DNA of 64,000 nucleotides from Rhodobacteraceae bacterium IMCC1909 (GCA_030704425.1 JAPDHM010000001.1:1488001-1552000), one strand, 5' to 3'; positions 19,562-30,238 are shown, counted from the first letter of the stretch. Numbers and translations: made by a program. The notes: generated by a model from the sequence alone, not told the origin.

Positions 19562-20346
19562 GGGCAGGACAGCTCGGCCTCGGCCAGCTTCGCATCGTAT
19601 GCAACCTCTGTCTGCGCATAGCGAAATTGAACTTCACTGAGGGTCAAACACCCCTCTTGCGCATTGCCCATGCGGTGAAACGACAAAGCCAGGTGATAGA
19701 GTGCCGAGGGCGCGACTTCATTGGACTCATCGATAGAATAGGCCTCTAGATAGGCCCGCGCCGCCAGACGAAACTCGGCACTGTCCATATAGGCATGTCC
19801 AAGCAGCAAATGCGCCCGCTGCGTCAGCGGGCCAATGGGAAAGGCCTTAACGAATTCTTCAAACATTTGTGCAGCACTGCCGGTGTCGCCAGACAGCAGC
19901 ATGTCATTGGCGGCATCAAACTCTGCTTGCTCTGATATCGTTAATATCTCACCGGGCAGAACCAGATCCAAGCCTGAGCCCGAATCAGATCCAAGGGGGA
20001 GCGTGGCGCCCAATTGCGTCACCACACAGCCCGGTTCCATGGCGCAGATGCGCGCCTCAAGCATGGCAATTCTCTGAGTCGCATCCCGGACAATCGCAGA
20101 AATGCGGTGGGCCAGCTCTTCGGTCTGGCCGGTCAAGCGCTGCAATTCGTTTTCAATGGCTGCCGTTCGATCCAACAACGCCCCATCATTGGTAAAGCCG
20201 CCCTTTTGCGCGGCGGTCAACTCCAGGCGCAGGCGTTTGGTTTCATACAAAAGACCAGCAAGATCTTGACGCATATCTGCCAAACTGTCGGCAGAGGCTG
20301 GACCAGATAGCCCCGCGATCAAGATCAATGCACGGCCCAGATGCAT
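19558..20346 (-). CDS. cpoB: Tol-Pal coordination protein CpoB/YbgF
   Basis: This 262-residue periplasmic protein has a signal peptide (MHLGRALILIAGLSGPASA), a predicted coiled coil (about 25-95, with KRLRLELTAAQKGG and LQRLTGQTEELAHRI), and C-terminal TPR repeats (FDAANDMLLSGDTGSAAQMF; RAHLLLGHAYMDSAEFRLAA; PSALYHLALSFHRMG). CpoB links the Tol-Pal system to peptidoglycan synthesis during outer-membrane constriction. Its ATG shares one base with the pal stop (TGATG), and it overlaps tilS by four bases. Confidence 0.92.
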   Translation of the reverse strand: MHLGRALILIAGLSGPASADSLADMRQDLAGLLYETKRLRLELTAAQKGGFTNDGALLDRTAAIENELQRLTGQTEELAHRISAIVRDATQRIAMLEARICAMEPGCVVTQLGATLPLGSDSGSGLDLVLPGEILTISEQAEFDAANDMLLSGDTGSAAQMFEEFVKAFPIGPLTQRAHLLLGHAYMDSAEFRLAARAYLEAYSIDESNEVAPSALYHLALSFHRMGNAQEGCLTLSEVQFRYAQTEVAYDAKLAEAELSCP

Positions 20347-20855
20347 CAGCTCAAGCTCTGGGTCAAAATAGTCACTGTCCGGCGGTTTTTCTCATAGCAT
20401 CGCTCAGAGCTGCAAATTTCAACAGGCCGCTCCTTGCCGTAGCTGCGGGTCTTGAGTCGCAGGCCCGAAACGCCGCGCGCGACGAGGTATTCTTGCACCG
20501 ACTGCGCCCGCCGGAAGCCCAGCGCGAGGTTGTATTCGCGCGTGCCACGCTCATCCGCATGGCCTTCGAGAATGATGACATAGCCGGGGTTGCCGAGCAG
20601 CCATTCCGCTTGGATATCCAAAGCGGCTTTGGAGGCGGTGTTCAATGTGAATTCATCCACATCAAACAACACCGTATCGCCGACGGAATTTTTGAAATAG
20701 GCCACAGAGGTCGGATCATTCAAATCCTCAGAGCTGATTTCATTGTCGTTCCAACCGGTCCCACCATCGAGCCCTGCTGTGTTGTATCCCCCATTGGTAT
20801 CGGAGCAGGCCGCGAGGGTCACCATAGCCGCGAGGGCCAGATACATCGTTCTCAT
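20346..20855 (-). CDS. pal: peptidoglycan-associated lipoprotein
   Basis: Pal anchors the outer membrane to peptidoglycan. The 169-residue protein has a lipoprotein signal with lipobox LAAC (Cys17), a short Asn/Gly/Asp-rich linker, and an OmpA-like domain with the peptidoglycan-binding segment EGHADERGTREYNLALGFRR. It lies 45 bases after tolB and is coupled to cpoB. Confidence 0.96.
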   Translation of the reverse strand: MRTMYLALAAMVTLAACSDTNGGYNTAGLDGGTGWNDNEISSEDLNDPTSVAYFKNSVGDTVLFDVDEFTLNTASKAALDIQAEWLLGNPGYVIILEGHADERGTREYNLALGFRRAQSVQEYLVARGVSGLRLKTRSYGKERPVEICSSERCYEKNRRTVTILTQSLS

Positions 20856-20900
20856 GTTGGTCTCCTTTCACAGAAACATAGCATCATCAGGCCCCCTAGC

Positions 20901-22223
20901 CTAAGGCAAAACAGGGCCCCAAGACGGATCAGACGCAGGGCTGCGCAGGTTCAAGGCACGCAGGTTCCTGCCAGAAATATCGACCGAGTACAGGCTCGGC
21001 GCGCCCTTTGGTCCTTGGGTTTCGCGTGTAAACATAATCACCCGCCCATTGGGCGACCAGCTGGGCCCCTCATCCAAGAAAGAGGCCGACAAGAGCCGTT
21101 CTTCACTGCCATCGGTGCGCATGACACCAATTCCAAAACGCCCGTTGCTTTGCTTGGTAAAGGCGATCAAATCGCCACGCGGGCTCCAGACCGGCGTACC
21201 ATAGCGCCCATTACCAAAGGATATCCGCTTTGGCGTGCCGCCCGCCACTGACATAACATATAGTTGCTGCGTGCCGCTGCGGTCGCTTTCAAAAACAATT
21301 GAGCGCCCATCGGGGCTAAAGCTTGGGGCCGTATCAATGGAGGGGCTCGACGTCATCCGTGCCGAACGTGCGCTGGACAATTCCATCATATAAATATCGG
21401 TATTGCCGCCCTGCTCAAAGGAATAAACCACGCGTTTGGCGTCGGGCGAAAACCGCGGTGAGAAGGCCATTCCATTATCCGGTGTCGGCAACCGTTTGCG
21501 CGCGGCGCTGCGCACGTTGAGCTGATAGATTTGCGGAAAACCCGTCTCCCAGCTGGTGTAGAGCACCTGCTTGCCATCGTTGGAGACGCGCGGCGCGAGA
21601 ACGGTATTCTCATTGCCCGTCAAAAACTGCAAATTTTCGCCGTCATAATCCATGATGGCCAAACGCTTGAGCCGCTGGTCTTTCGGACCAGACTCGGAAA
21701 CGAAGACGATCTTACTGTCAAAATAGGGCCCCTCACCGGTGATCCGCGCATAGACCTGATCGGCCACCTTATGGGCCATGCGGCGCACAGCTTTGGTGCT
21801 TCCGCTGAGCTGCATGCCACTGCCCAACTGCACTCCAGAATAAATATCGAAAATGCGGAACTTGACGGTCAACCGGCCAAAGCTGGTGGTTTTGACCGCG
21901 GCGGTGACCAAGGCCTGCGTATTGATGGCGCGCCAATCAGTATAGCGCACGGGCTCGGCAAAGCTGCTGCGCTGCGCGATAAAGCGGCTTGGTGGCACTT
22001 CGCGGAACAGGCCACTGCTGGATAAATCGGTGGCCACAATGCGCGACATTTCTGTGGCAATCGTCACCGCCTCAATATTTTCCGCTTCAAACATCGGAAC
22101 CGCAAAGGTCAAAGGCTCAATCACCCCATCGGTGATTTCAATACGCAGAGGTCCATTTTGCGCCATGCCCGCACCTGTCCAAAGGCCGAACGCCAAAACA
22201 CCAAAATAGATCAATCGCTTCAT
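20901..22223 (-). CDS. tolB: Tol-Pal system beta-propeller protein TolB
   Basis: This 440-residue periplasmic protein has a signal peptide (cleavage likely after GAGMA), a TolB N-terminal domain starting [13 protein letters not shown], and six propeller blades with repeated motifs such as [18 protein letters not shown] and [15 protein letters not shown]. It binds Pal and TolA. The start overlaps the tolA stop by four bases. Confidence 0.97.
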   Translation of the reverse strand: MKRLIYFGVLAFGLWTGAGMAQNGPLRIEITDGVIEPLTFAVPMFEAENIEAVTIATEMSRIVATDLSSSGLFREVPPSRFIAQRSSFAEPVRYTDWRAINTQALVTAAVKTTSFGRLTVKFRIFDIYSGVQLGSGMQLSGSTKAVRRMAHKVADQVYARITGEGPYFDSKIVFVSESGPKDQRLKRLAIMDYDGENLQFLTGNENTVLAPRVSNDGKQVLYTSWETGFPQIYQLNVRSAARKRLPTPDNGMAFSPRFSPDAKRVVYSFEQGGNTDIYMMELSSARSARMTSSPSIDTAPSFSPDGRSIVFESDRSGTQQLYVMSVAGGTPKRISFGNGRYGTPVWSPRGDLIAFTKQSNGRFGIGVMRTDGSEERLLSASFLDEGPSWSPNGRVIMFTRETQGPKGAPSLYSVDISGRNLRALNLRSPASDPSWGPVLP

Positions 22224-23356
22224 CGCACTCTCATTTTCTCTGGGTTAAATGTTAATTCCACACGCCGCCAAGTTGCAAATTGGTCTTTCGGCAGTTCAAA
22301 TCCCTGTGCGCCGCATCCTTGTATCGCACGCAGTGCAGTTTCAAAAGCCCGCTCTGCACTGATCTCATCTCCCCCCTCAAAACCAAGCATCTTGATGCTA
22401 TTGGCCACGGGTTTTCCATCACGTGTCAGCTCCATCTCCACCACCACAATCGTCGACAAGGCCGCCGATGACAAGGCGCCAAGGTTCCAACACTCTGCAA
22501 TTGCCAGTTGCATACCACGAATGAATTGTTCTGCCAAAGGTGCCGCTGCGGCCTCTGGTCCCGCAGGGGCTTCGTCGCCTGCCATCAATGCGGCATTCAA
22601 CGCAGCTGTCAAGGGATCGATCTGTGGCTCTTCCGGCTCGGGGTCGGGTGGCTCTGGCGCAGGCGCTGGCACTGCGCGCGGGGCCGGCCGGCTGCGTGGA
22701 CGCACCGACCGTTCTGGCGCATTGGCTGTGACCTCGGGAGACGCAGAGGGTTTTTCCGCTTCTGTGACAATTTCCGGGGCCGCAGCCTCGGGAGCTTGCG
22801 CCTCCTGCTCCTGCGCGACCTCCGCCGGAGCCTCTTGCGGAGCGGCGGCCTCACGGCTCTGGGCGCCGAGATCCATCTCCATATCAGGCACATCGATGGC
22901 GGCTGGCGCTATCCTTTGCGCCGGGCGTGCCTTTGGCGGCAGGCTGGTCTGCAATGGCGTTTGTGCGCTGTCATCCAAAAGAGGCGTCTGTAGCTCCACA
23001 GGCGGCAAAATCACCACGTCTTGCACAGGCGCAACAGGTTCTGGCCGTGGCGAAGGTAGAGCATCACCTGATGAAATTTGGCTCAAGCTTTGCGCCAATT
23101 GCGCGGGGGCGGCATCCACTTCTGGCGCGCTTGGCCCTTCGGCAGCCTCCTCAACCGGGATCGCCTCAGCGCTTGGGATTTCTGCGGCAATCTTCGGGCT
23201 GATGTTATTAATCATAACGTCAAACACCTCTGATGAGACAACAGACACATCTGCAACCGACATCTCAGAGGGCTTACGGGAAAAATCCCCGTTAAGCACC
23301 AGCCAGCCCACAAACCCGAGATGGAGGGCGAAGGAAATATAGCTGCCCGGCGACAT
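22220..23356 (-). CDS. tolA: Tol-Pal system protein TolA
   Basis: The 378-residue protein has one N-terminal membrane helix ([19 protein letters not shown]), a long Ala/Pro/Glu-rich region (about 75-275) that would span the periplasm, and a small C-terminal domain ([20 protein letters not shown] to the end) like TonB/TolA C-domains. The middle is low-complexity and of alphaproteobacterial type. The helix begins almost at the N-terminus, so there is hardly any cytoplasmic tail. Position between tolR and tolB supports the call. Confidence 0.9.
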   Translation of the reverse strand: MSPGSYISFALHLGFVGWLVLNGDFSRKPSEMSVADVSVVSSEVFDVMINNISPKIAAEIPSAEAIPVEEAAEGPSAPEVDAAPAQLAQSLSQISSGDALPSPRPEPVAPVQDVVILPPVELQTPLLDDSAQTPLQTSLPPKARPAQRIAPAAIDVPDMEMDLGAQSREAAAPQEAPAEVAQEQEAQAPEAAAPEIVTEAEKPSASPEVTANAPERSVRPRSRPAPRAVPAPAPEPPDPEPEEPQIDPLTAALNAALMAGDEAPAGPEAAAAPLAEQFIRGMQLAIAECWNLGALSSAALSTIVVVEMELTRDGKPVANSIKMLGFEGGDEISAERAFETALRAIQGCGAQGFELPKDQFATWRRVELTFNPEKMRVR

Positions 23357-23362
23357 AAGACC

Positions 23363-23827
23363 CTATCCGCCAGAGCCGTCAAATGTTGGACCACCCAAAT
23401 CTGTGACCAAGCCGATATTGCCGAAGCCCGCAGCGTTCATCGCTCCCATGACCTGCATCACCCGTGCATAGGGAATGGCGCCATCGGCCCGCAGGAAGAC
23501 CTTACCATCTGCGCGTTCCTGGGCGATGCCGCGCAGACGGGTCAAGAATTCCGTCTCTGGCGTTTCGGTCGTCTGAATCACAATGGCGCCCTCTGCGGTG
23601 AGCGTGACAGTTAAAGGCTCCTCCGTTTCACTTGGCAAAGCGCCGGCGGCAGTTTTGGGCAAATCAACATCCACCCCGACTGTCAACAAAGGCGCGGCCA
23701 CCATAAATACGATCAGCAAAACCAACATCACATCCACAAAGGGTGTGACGTTAATTTCAGCCACAGGCCGGCTGCGCCGGCGCCGGCGCCGGCCTCCAGA
23801 ACGCTCCTCCGCCACGTCCAGCTTCAT
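23363..23827 (-). CDS. tolR: biopolymer transport protein TolR
   Basis: This ExbD/TolR-family protein of 154 residues forms the proton channel with TolQ. It has an Arg-rich cytoplasmic start, then VAEINVTPFVDVMLVLLIVF with the essential membrane Asp, and a periplasmic domain. I start it at ATG 23827 with GAGG seven bases upstream rather than the TTG two codons earlier. A GCCGGC-rich simple repeat encodes the Arg run. Confidence 0.95.
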   Translation of the reverse strand: MKLDVAEERSGGRRRRRRSRPVAEINVTPFVDVMLVLLIVFMVAAPLLTVGVDVDLPKTAAGALPSETEEPLTVTLTAEGAIVIQTTETPETEFLTRLRGIAQERADGKVFLRADGAIPYARVMQVMGAMNAAGFGNIGLVTDLGGPTFDGSGG

Positions 23828-23836
23828 AGCCAAGCC

Positions 23837-24511
23837 TCAGCCCCCCAATTGGCGCGATAGGATGGTTGAAAACTCATCGGCAAAGGCCTCATAACCGGCA
23901 ATGACGCGGTCACAGCCAACGCTAATATGGTTGTAAAACACAACCGCCGGGATCGCGGCCAAAAGCCCAAGTCCCGTCGCCAAAAGCGCCTCCGCAATCC
24001 CCGGCGCCACCACCGCCAAATTGGTATTTTGCTGTGCTGCAATCTCAATAAAGGCATTCATGATGCCCCAGACCGTCCCAAACAATCCAATGAAGGGCGC
24101 AACCGATCCGATAGAGGCCAAAATTGCCAAACCACTTTGCAGATCATTCGATTGCTTAGCCAAGGCCACATCCATGGAGCGTTCAATCCGCGACTGTGCC
24201 CCGGCAATCAACACCCCATCGCTGCGATGCGAGCGCTGCCATTCGGTCATACCGGCCGTAAAGATCAGCTCGCTGCCCCCTTTTGGCGCGGCACCAATTT
24301 TGTCAAAAAGCCCATCCAGCGGCTCACCAGACCAAAAGGCCTTGTCAAACTTCGCCGAGCGCCGACGCGCCAGGTTCAAAGCAATGCGCTTGTTAATCGC
24401 GATGGTCCAAGACCAAATTGACAGGCCAATCAGCAACACAATCACCGCCTGTACTGGCAGTGTCGCGCGTGAAAATAGGGCCCAAATCGAAAAATCGATT
24501 GCTGCTTCCAT
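23837..24511 (-). CDS. tolQ: Tol-Pal system protein TolQ
   Basis: This 224-residue MotA/TolQ/ExbB-family protein has three membrane helices, including LPVQAVIVLLIGLSIWSWTI and the pair around LAILASIGSVAPFIGLFGTV and IAEALLATGLGLLAAIPAVV. ATG 24511 is favoured by GAGG eight bases upstream and by family length; the longer frame adds 24 residues before a normal TolQ N-terminus. With TolR it converts the proton gradient into TolA motion. Confidence 0.95.
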   Translation of the reverse strand: MEAAIDFSIWALFSRATLPVQAVIVLLIGLSIWSWTIAINKRIALNLARRRSAKFDKAFWSGEPLDGLFDKIGAAPKGGSELIFTAGMTEWQRSHRSDGVLIAGAQSRIERSMDVALAKQSNDLQSGLAILASIGSVAPFIGLFGTVWGIMNAFIEIAAQQNTNLAVVAPGIAEALLATGLGLLAAIPAVVFYNHISVGCDRVIAGYEAFADEFSTILSRQLGG

Positions 24512-24602
24512 GTGAATGCCTCTGTTTGCGGCTCTTTGACCGAGTTTTGCGAGAGTGTAGCGAAAAACCTTACAAAAAGCCAAGCATTCGAAGCAATAGT
24601 TT

Positions 24603-24992
24603 TTAAGCGTTGGAATTTCGGCGAAGTTCTGCCGGAAGACGGGTTGGCTTGCCCGCCTCAGTCAGGGCCACAATCGTCACTTCGGCGCTAAAAAGCACCT
24701 GCCCTCTGCGCTGCACCTCTTGGTGCAAGATCCACCGTGCCGGAGTGGATGACCTTCGCTGGCTAACCACCTCGAGCTGATCTCCAAGCCTTGCAGGGGC
24801 CAAATACTCTGCTTGAATGGAGCGCACGGCGAAGACCATTCCGGAGGCCTGAAGCGCCAATTGATCCACTCCCAGTTGCGCCACCCAGGTCGAGCGCGCC
24901 CGTTCGATGAACTTTAAATAATTGGCATAATAGACAATGCCGCCCATATCTGTGTCTTCGTAATAGACAGTTAATTCGAATCTATGACTCAT
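24603..24992 (-). CDS. ybgC: acyl-CoA thioesterase YbgC (tol-pal associated)
   Basis: This 129-residue 4-hydroxybenzoyl-CoA thioesterase-type hot-dog protein has the active-site segment VYYEDTDMGGIVYYANYLKF (Asp and Tyr). It heads the tolQRAB block, 91 bases upstream of tolQ. Its start overlaps the stop of the upstream hypothetical gene by four bases. Confidence 0.94.
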   Translation of the reverse strand: MSHRFELTVYYEDTDMGGIVYYANYLKFIERARSTWVAQLGVDQLALQASGMVFAVRSIQAEYLAPARLGDQLEVVSQRRSSTPARWILHQEVQRRGQVLFSAEVTIVALTEAGKPTRLPAELRRNSNA

Positions 24993-25618
24993 AAAGCCCC
25001 CTCAATTCGCGCAGCCAATCGCAGCGCATGGCTAGCGTCATCGGCCCGCACAGGCATCACCGGATCATAGCCCGCGCGCAGCAAAGCGGCCATCTCAGGC
25101 CGCATCACCGTGGTGCCATTGTCCAGAACGGCCAGTGGCGAGCGGCTTTGAAACGCCTCTTGCGACCAAAGAAACATCGCCTGCACCGCCTGCGACAGAG
25201 CCAGGCTATCGGCCCCCAATTGTTGCAAGGCCTCATCGACACGCAGAAAGACAAAACAGGCCTGAATGGCGCCCTGCTCATCAAAGCGAAAGGCGCGATA
25301 TTGATTGGCCTGCGCGGCAACGAGCCGATCCACAACACTGTCCAGTTGCGGGATCATCTGATCGAGATCAGGCACCGCGCGCAAATCTTCCCAATCGGAA
25401 AAGAAGAACATCATCAGATTACTGCCCAACTCCGGATCCAATTCATCGGTAGAGTGTCCAGAAGCGATACACACGGCCTCAATTGCCGATTTCATGATGA
25501 CCAAAGTCTCGTCCTGCACACCAAAAACCACAGGGCAAATCGGGCGGCCCCATCGAGCGAAGACATAGCTGCCATCGGTTCGGGTGAACATGCGTTCAAT
25601 CTCGCTTGCCGTCAACAC
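24989..25618 (-). CDS. conserved hypothetical protein between ruvB and ybgC
   Basis: The 209-residue protein has no signal peptide or membrane segment that I can see. It starts MLTASEIERMFTRTDGSYVF and is rich in acidic and hydrophobic residues, probably cytosolic. I do not recognise a family. It overlaps ybgC by four bases (ATGA) and follows ruvB by 86 bases, so it is likely co-transcribed with both. Confidence 0.75.
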   Translation of the reverse strand: MLTASEIERMFTRTDGSYVFARWGRPICPVVFGVQDETLVIMKSAIEAVCIASGHSTDELDPELGSNLMMFFFSDWEDLRAVPDLDQMIPQLDSVVDRLVAAQANQYRAFRFDEQGAIQACFVFLRVDEALQQLGADSLALSQAVQAMFLWSQEAFQSRSPLAVLDNGTTVMRPEMAALLRAGYDPVMPVRADDASHALRLAARIEGAL

Positions 25619-25704
25619 TGGCCAATCCTTCTATTGCCGCAAAACGCGCGCCCCTCGTAGCGCTCTATCATGCGTTTGGCTAGGGCCCACCAAGCGCGGC
25701 GCGG

Positions 25705-26754
25705 CTATTCAAACAGCTGCGCCTGCGAGGCCGGCTGCGGCGGCGCCATACCCAGATGCGTCCAAGCTTTTTGAGCCAGCATACGGCCCCGGGGCGTTCG
25801 CTGTATCAAGCCTTTTTGCAACAGATATGGCTCAATCACCTCTTCCAAAGCATCACGGCTCTCTGACAGGGCGGCAGATAGGGTCTCAATGCCCACCGGG
25901 CCGCCAACGTAATTCTCCGCAATCAAGCGCAAATAGCGCCGATCTGCGCCATCCAACCCCAGATGATCCACACCCAGGCGCGTCAGCGCATGATCGGCGA
26001 TGGCTTGCGTGATACGCCCATCGCCTTCCACAACTGCGAAATCCAGAACCCGGCGCAGCAAGCGCCCAGCGATGCGCGGCGTACCCCGCGCGCGTTTCGC
26101 AATTTCCCGCGCGCCCGCATGATCTGCCGGTACGCCCAGCAGTTTGGCATTGCGCGTGACAATCTGGTGCAGCTCTCCATCGGTGTAAAATTCCAATCGC
26201 GTCGGAATGCCAAAGCGGTCACGCAGGGGGGTCGTGAGCAGACCCAAACGAGTTGTGGCCCCGACGAGCGTGAAAGGCTGCAACTCAATGCGCACCGTGC
26301 GCGCCGCAGGCCCCTCGCCAATGACAAGGTCCAGTTCAAAATCCTCCAATGCCGGATAAAGAATCTCTTCCACCACAGGATTGAGGCGATGAATTTCATC
26401 AATAAACAAGACATCGCGCGCTTCGAGGTTCGTCAAGATCGCGGCCAAATCCCCAGCTTTGGCCAGAACAGGCCCGCTGGTCATGCGGAAATTCACACCC
26501 AATTCACGCGCCATGATTTGCGCCAAAGTGGTTTTGCCAAGGCCGGGCGGGCCATGAAAAAGCGCATGGTCCATGGCCTCCCCACGCTGCCTTGCCGATT
26601 GAATAAAGACACTCAAATTGGCGCGCGCCGCCTCTTGTCCGATAAACTCATTAAGACCCTTGGGCCGTAAAGCCTTGTCGCCATCCTCCGCCAGCCGTTC
26701 CGGCCGCAGGGTTGGATCCGGCTCGGCTGAGCTATTGTCCCACTCCGCGCTCAT
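25705..26754 (-). CDS. ruvB: Holliday junction branch migration helicase RuvB
   Basis: This 349-residue AAA+ motor drives branch migration with RuvA. Walker A GPPGLGKT is at 68-75, Walker [11 protein letters not shown] follows, then the sensor [17 protein letters not shown], and a winged-helix C-terminus with [12 protein letters not shown]. It overlaps the ruvA stop by four bases. Confidence 0.98.
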   Translation of the reverse strand: MSAEWDNSSAEPDPTLRPERLAEDGDKALRPKGLNEFIGQEAARANLSVFIQSARQRGEAMDHALFHGPPGLGKTTLAQIMARELGVNFRMTSGPVLAKAGDLAAILTNLEARDVLFIDEIHRLNPVVEEILYPALEDFELDLVIGEGPAARTVRIELQPFTLVGATTRLGLLTTPLRDRFGIPTRLEFYTDGELHQIVTRNAKLLGVPADHAGAREIAKRARGTPRIAGRLLRRVLDFAVVEGDGRITQAIADHALTRLGVDHLGLDGADRRYLRLIAENYVGGPVGIETLSAALSESRDALEEVIEPYLLQKGLIQRTPRGRMLAQKAWTHLGMAPPQPASQAQLFE

Positions 26755-27425
26755 GTCTTAGGCGCCATTTTTTTGAGCGCAGCACGGATCAAGCTTGCGG
26801 AATCCGCCCCAGACATTTCACCGCTCAACTGCGCCACAACCGCCGCCGCCTCTCCTGGTGCATACCCCAGATTGCTCAAAGCCGACAAGGCATCGGCCTG
26901 CGCTGAGGGGGTCGCGGCTGGCGCGGGCTCTGTGGGAACGGCGGGACTTGCGCTCTCGATCACAGCGGCCTCCTGCACATCATCCGGGTGGATCTGCACC
27001 GCCCCATCCATCATAGCCATGACAGTCGGCGCTTTGTCTTTTAGCTCGATCACCACTCGTTGCGCGGTTTTCGGTCCGACACCCTTTGCCGCTTTCAAAG
27101 CTGTCCAGTCTCCCAACGCGATGGATCGGCTCACCCCATCAGGCCCCAAGGCCCCGAGAATCGCCAATGAGGCCTTCGCCCCTATCCCTTGCACCGACAT
27201 CAGCAATCGGTGCCATTCCTTCTCAACCAGCGAGGTAAAGCCAAACAATTGCATGAGATCTTCGCGCACCAACAAGTCCGTATAGAGCGCAACAGCCTCG
27301 CCTGCCGGCGGCAAAACCGCCAGCGTACGGTCGGAGCAATAGACCATGTAACCCACCCCGCGCACGTCTAACATCACATGATCGCTGGCTTTATAGTCCA
27401 CCCGCCCTGACAGTTTCCCAATCAT
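26751..27425 (-). CDS. ruvA: Holliday junction binding protein RuvA
   Basis: This 224-residue protein has the OB-fold start [20 protein letters not shown], two HhH motifs ([40 protein letters not shown]), an Ala/Pro-rich linker and a C-terminal RuvB-binding domain ([20 protein letters not shown]). ATG 27425 gives the family start and overlaps the ruvC stop by four bases. The longer frame reads into ruvC. Confidence 0.97.
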   Translation of the reverse strand: MIGKLSGRVDYKASDHVMLDVRGVGYMVYCSDRTLAVLPPAGEAVALYTDLLVREDLMQLFGFTSLVEKEWHRLLMSVQGIGAKASLAILGALGPDGVSRSIALGDWTALKAAKGVGPKTAQRVVIELKDKAPTVMAMMDGAVQIHPDDVQEAAVIESASPAVPTEPAPAATPSAQADALSALSNLGYAPGEAAAVVAQLSGEMSGADSASLIRAALKKMAPKT

Positions 27426-27928
27426 CCACTCGCCCTTTGCAATGCGGCCTGAAAATGACTGCCCGCTTGGATATGATGCGCGTGACAAATGGCAATCGCA
27501 AGCGCATCTGTTGCATCAGGCCCGGCCAGTTTCACACCCGGTAGCTGCAAAGACACCATATGCTCGACCTGCCGCTTGTCCGCGTGCCCCACGCCCACCA
27601 CCGCTTTTTTAACCGCATTAGGGGCATATTCTCCAACCTCGAGGCGAAACTTCGCTGGCACCAGCATGGCAATCCCACGCGCCTGGCCCAATTTCAACGT
27701 CCCCGCCCCATCACGGTTCACAAAAGTTTGCTCCACGGCCGCATGACTGGGGGCGTAGTTCTTAATCACCTCGGACAACCCCTCAAACAGCGCCAGCAAG
27801 CGACCGGCCAAGGGTCCAGGCTGCGTTTGGCACTGACCATTGGCCACATGCAGCAGTTTGCTGCCGTGCACATCCACAAGCCCCCAGCCTGTGGAGCGCA
27901 AACCCGGATCAATGCCCAGTACCCGCAT
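27422..27928 (-). CDS. ruvC: Holliday junction resolvase RuvC
   Basis: This 168-residue endonuclease has the RNase H-like catalytic pattern: Asp in [14 protein letters not shown], Glu in [16 protein letters not shown], and the distal pair in [16 protein letters not shown]. It is the first gene of ruvCAB; its promoter should lie in the 270-base divergent region shared with the DUF1127 gene. Confidence 0.97.
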   Translation of the reverse strand: MRVLGIDPGLRSTGWGLVDVHGSKLLHVANGQCQTQPGPLAGRLLALFEGLSEVIKNYAPSHAAVEQTFVNRDGAGTLKLGQARGIAMLVPAKFRLEVGEYAPNAVKKAVVGVGHADKRQVEHMVSLQLPGVKLAGPDATDALAIAICHAHHIQAGSHFQAALQRASG

Positions 27929-28201
27929 GGAAATCCCCTCGTATGGTCGTCTTACAAATTAAGTAGCACGAAACGCGAACATCTGAAAAGCAGTCATTTC
28001 GGTTGCGGCGCAATTTTCATGTCAAATGAACGTGCCTCATCGTAAAGCTTCGAAAAAAAGACCTCTATGCCCCAAGTCAGTCATGCAAGAAGTGCATATC
28101 GGTTATGTTGTTTTTCCCAGTAGCCAAGACCCTACAACGCGCCTAAATGCCCAGCATAAGGACAAATACTCCTAACATCATTTTCGGAAAGGACATCACA
28201 A

Positions 28202-28405
28202 ATGGCATATCTCGAAACATCCCGCAGCGCGGCAATTTCCACATCTCGCACAATCATCGCCAATTTTGCCGCGACAGTCTTCACAGCCTTTATACGCTGG
28301 AACGATGCGCGCGTCACCCGCAACGCCTTGTCGCAACTGTCATTGCGTGAACTCAACGATATTGGTTTGGTCCCCGGTGATATCGAGCCCATCGCACGCC
28401 GCTAA
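28202..28405 (+). CDS. DUF1127 small protein
   Basis: This 67-residue protein ends with the DUF1127 (YjiS-like) motif RWNDARVTRNALSQLSLREL followed by NDIGLVPGDI. GGAAAGG lies about 10 bases upstream of the ATG. Small Arg-rich proteins of this family in alphaproteobacteria have been linked to RNA turnover and phosphate or carbon metabolism; that role is inferred from the family. It stands alone, divergent from ruvC and convergent with prmA. Confidence 0.85.
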   Translation: MAYLETSRSAAISTSRTIIANFAATVFTAFIRWNDARVTRNALSQLSLRELNDIGLVPGDIEPIARR

Positions 28406-28493
28406 GGCACGCCCCGCCATCTGGAAATAAATATAGCCAACTTTAAAGACGTCGCGCTGATCTCAGTGGGGCGTTTGCGTTTGGGCCTGGCGG

Positions 28494-29366
28494 CTACGAC
28501 AACCGGCGCAGGGTCAAAGCGCTCCACTCAACAAGATCTTCGCGCGTCTCCAAGGCCAAGCCCTGCCCCTGATAGACCTCAACAATCTCGTCGGCTTGCT
28601 CAACCAAAAGCCCCGAGAGAATGGCCCGCCCACCAGGTGCCAAATGCGCCGCCATATCAGGCGCCAGCTCAATCAGCGGACCTTTCAGGATATTGGCAAA
28701 AATAAGATCAAATGGCGCGCCCGCCCGCAAGACTGGCGAGTCGAACCCAACGGATTCGACGCAGCCCACCCGGCCCACCAACCCATTGGCCTTCACATTG
28801 GCAAGAGCCACCTCGACGGCCACAGGATCAATATCACTGGCCAGCACATGCGCCGCCCCCATGCGGGCGGCAGACATAGCCAAAACGGCTGTGCCGCAAC
28901 CAAGATCCAAAACATTGTCGAACCGCTGCCCATCGTCCAACAGCCGTTCATAGGCGCGCAAACACCCAAGAGTTGTTCCGTGATGCCCGGTGCCAAAAGC
29001 CATGGCCGCTTCGATCAACAGGCCAATGCGTCCCTCAGGCAAAAGCGCAGCATCATGGCTGCCATAAACGAAAAACCGTCCCGCCTCGACGGGCGGCAAT
29101 TCGCGGCGCACTTTGGCGACCCAATCTTGATCCGGCACTTCGGATACGACAAAGGGCCCAGCCCCAAAAGCGGCCGATAGCAAAGCCAGATCAATATCAT
29201 CCGGCGCGTTCAGGAAATATCCACCCACTTCCCAAATGCCCTTGCCGTCTTCAACTTCAAACACCCCAACCCCAGTTGGCGCCGGCTCCAGCGCTTCCAG
29301 CGCCTCTCCCAGCGCTTCCGCTTGAGATTTACCGGGTAAAGTGGTCAGGGCGGTATAGGTTAGCAT
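28494..29366 (-). CDS. prmA: ribosomal protein L11 methyltransferase
   Basis: This 290-residue SAM-dependent methyltransferase has motif I VLDLGCGTAVLAMSAARMGA, the acidic loop ASDIDPVAVEVALANVKANG, and the NPPF-equivalent FANILKGPLIELAPD. MAFGTGHHGTT upstream of motif I is diagnostic of PrmA. It would trimethylate L11. Confidence 0.95.
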   Translation of the reverse strand: MLTYTALTTLPGKSQAEALGEALEALEPAPTGVGVFEVEDGKGIWEVGGYFLNAPDDIDLALLSAAFGAGPFVVSEVPDQDWVAKVRRELPPVEAGRFFVYGSHDAALLPEGRIGLLIEAAMAFGTGHHGTTLGCLRAYERLLDDGQRFDNVLDLGCGTAVLAMSAARMGAAHVLASDIDPVAVEVALANVKANGLVGRVGCVESVGFDSPVLRAGAPFDLIFANILKGPLIELAPDMAAHLAPGGRAILSGLLVEQADEIVEVYQGQGLALETREDLVEWSALTLRRLS

Positions 29367-29496
29367 GGGTCAGCTCCAATGATTTTGTGAGCCCATATCC
29401 TGTCTGGCCGGTCATCACAATTGCTTGCCACCCGCGCCGTTTGCGAAGGGCACGCCGGCCGCAAACTCAAAGGCAAGGCCGCGGCACGCGGCTCCA

Positions 29497-30150
29497 CTAG
29501 GTCACTGCCAATCCGATAGGACAGGTCACCCCAGTTCCCCCTATGCCGCAATACCCGTTAGGATTTTTCGCCAGATATTGCTGATGATCATCTTCGGCAT
29601 AGTAAAACTGGGAAGCTGGCAAAATTTCACTGGTAATTGCGCCAAATCCAGCCGCCGCAAGCTGCTCTGCAAAGACCGTGAGGCTCGCCGCAGCGGCCTG
29701 TGCCTGCCCAGCACCATAGGTGTAGATGCCAGAGCGATATTGCGTGCCGCGATCATTGCCCTGGCGCATGCCTTGAGTCGGATCATGACCCTCCCAAAAG
29801 ACTTTCAGCAAAGTCTCATAGGTCACAACCGCCGGGTCAAATACCACCCGCACCACCTCATTATGTCCAGTTTTGCCGGTGCAGACCTCTTCATAAGTCG
29901 GATTGGGCGTATAGCCAGCCGCATAGCCCACCATGGTCACCCAGACCCCCTCAATCCCCCAAAACATCCGTTCCACACCCCAAAAGCATCCCATGCCGAA
30001 CATCGCCTCCTGCAGCCCCGCATCCAGCGGTCCTTGCAAGGGACGGCCGGTCAGAAAATGCGTGGGGGCGGTGGCAATTGGGGTGTCACGCCCCGGCAAG
30101 GCTTGGTCTCTTTGAACCATCTGTGACTTTTCTTTCGACATAAAAAACAT
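29497..30150 (-). CDS. msrA: peptide-methionine (S)-S-oxide reductase MsrA
   Basis: This 217-residue protein has catalytic Cys in GCFWG (54-58), followed by [20 protein letters not shown] and [12 protein letters not shown]. It repairs methionine-S-sulfoxide. A resolving Cys is available near the C-terminus ([13 protein letters not shown]). GGGAG lies six bases upstream of the chosen first ATG. A single-gene unit is likely. Confidence 0.96.
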   Translation of the reverse strand: MFFMSKEKSQMVQRDQALPGRDTPIATAPTHFLTGRPLQGPLDAGLQEAMFGMGCFWGVERMFWGIEGVWVTMVGYAAGYTPNPTYEEVCTGKTGHNEVVRVVFDPAVVTYETLLKVFWEGHDPTQGMRQGNDRGTQYRSGIYTYGAGQAQAAAASLTVFAEQLAAAGFGAITSEILPASQFYYAEDDHQQYLAKNPNGYCGIGGTGVTCPIGLAVT

Positions 30151-30238
30151 CTCTGGCTCCCTTTAAGGTGTCTCTAAGATATAATGGTGATCGGGCAGAT
30201 ATCCAGCACAGAGGCCGAACTGCGCCAAAACACGCCCG

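Noticed and set aside
22288-22310. GTTCAAATCCC, resembling a tRNA T-loop
   Set aside because: It lies in tolA coding sequence and no acceptor or anticodon stems can be drawn around it.
22158-23342. A 394-codon plus-strand frame rich in Ser/Gly/Ala
   Set aside because: It is antisense to the low-complexity middle of tolA; the composition explains the open frame.
28408-28482. ACGCCCC and GGGGCGT inverted repeat between the DUF1127 gene and prmA
   Set aside because: The arms are more than 50 bases apart and no proper T run follows; a terminator here is not supported.
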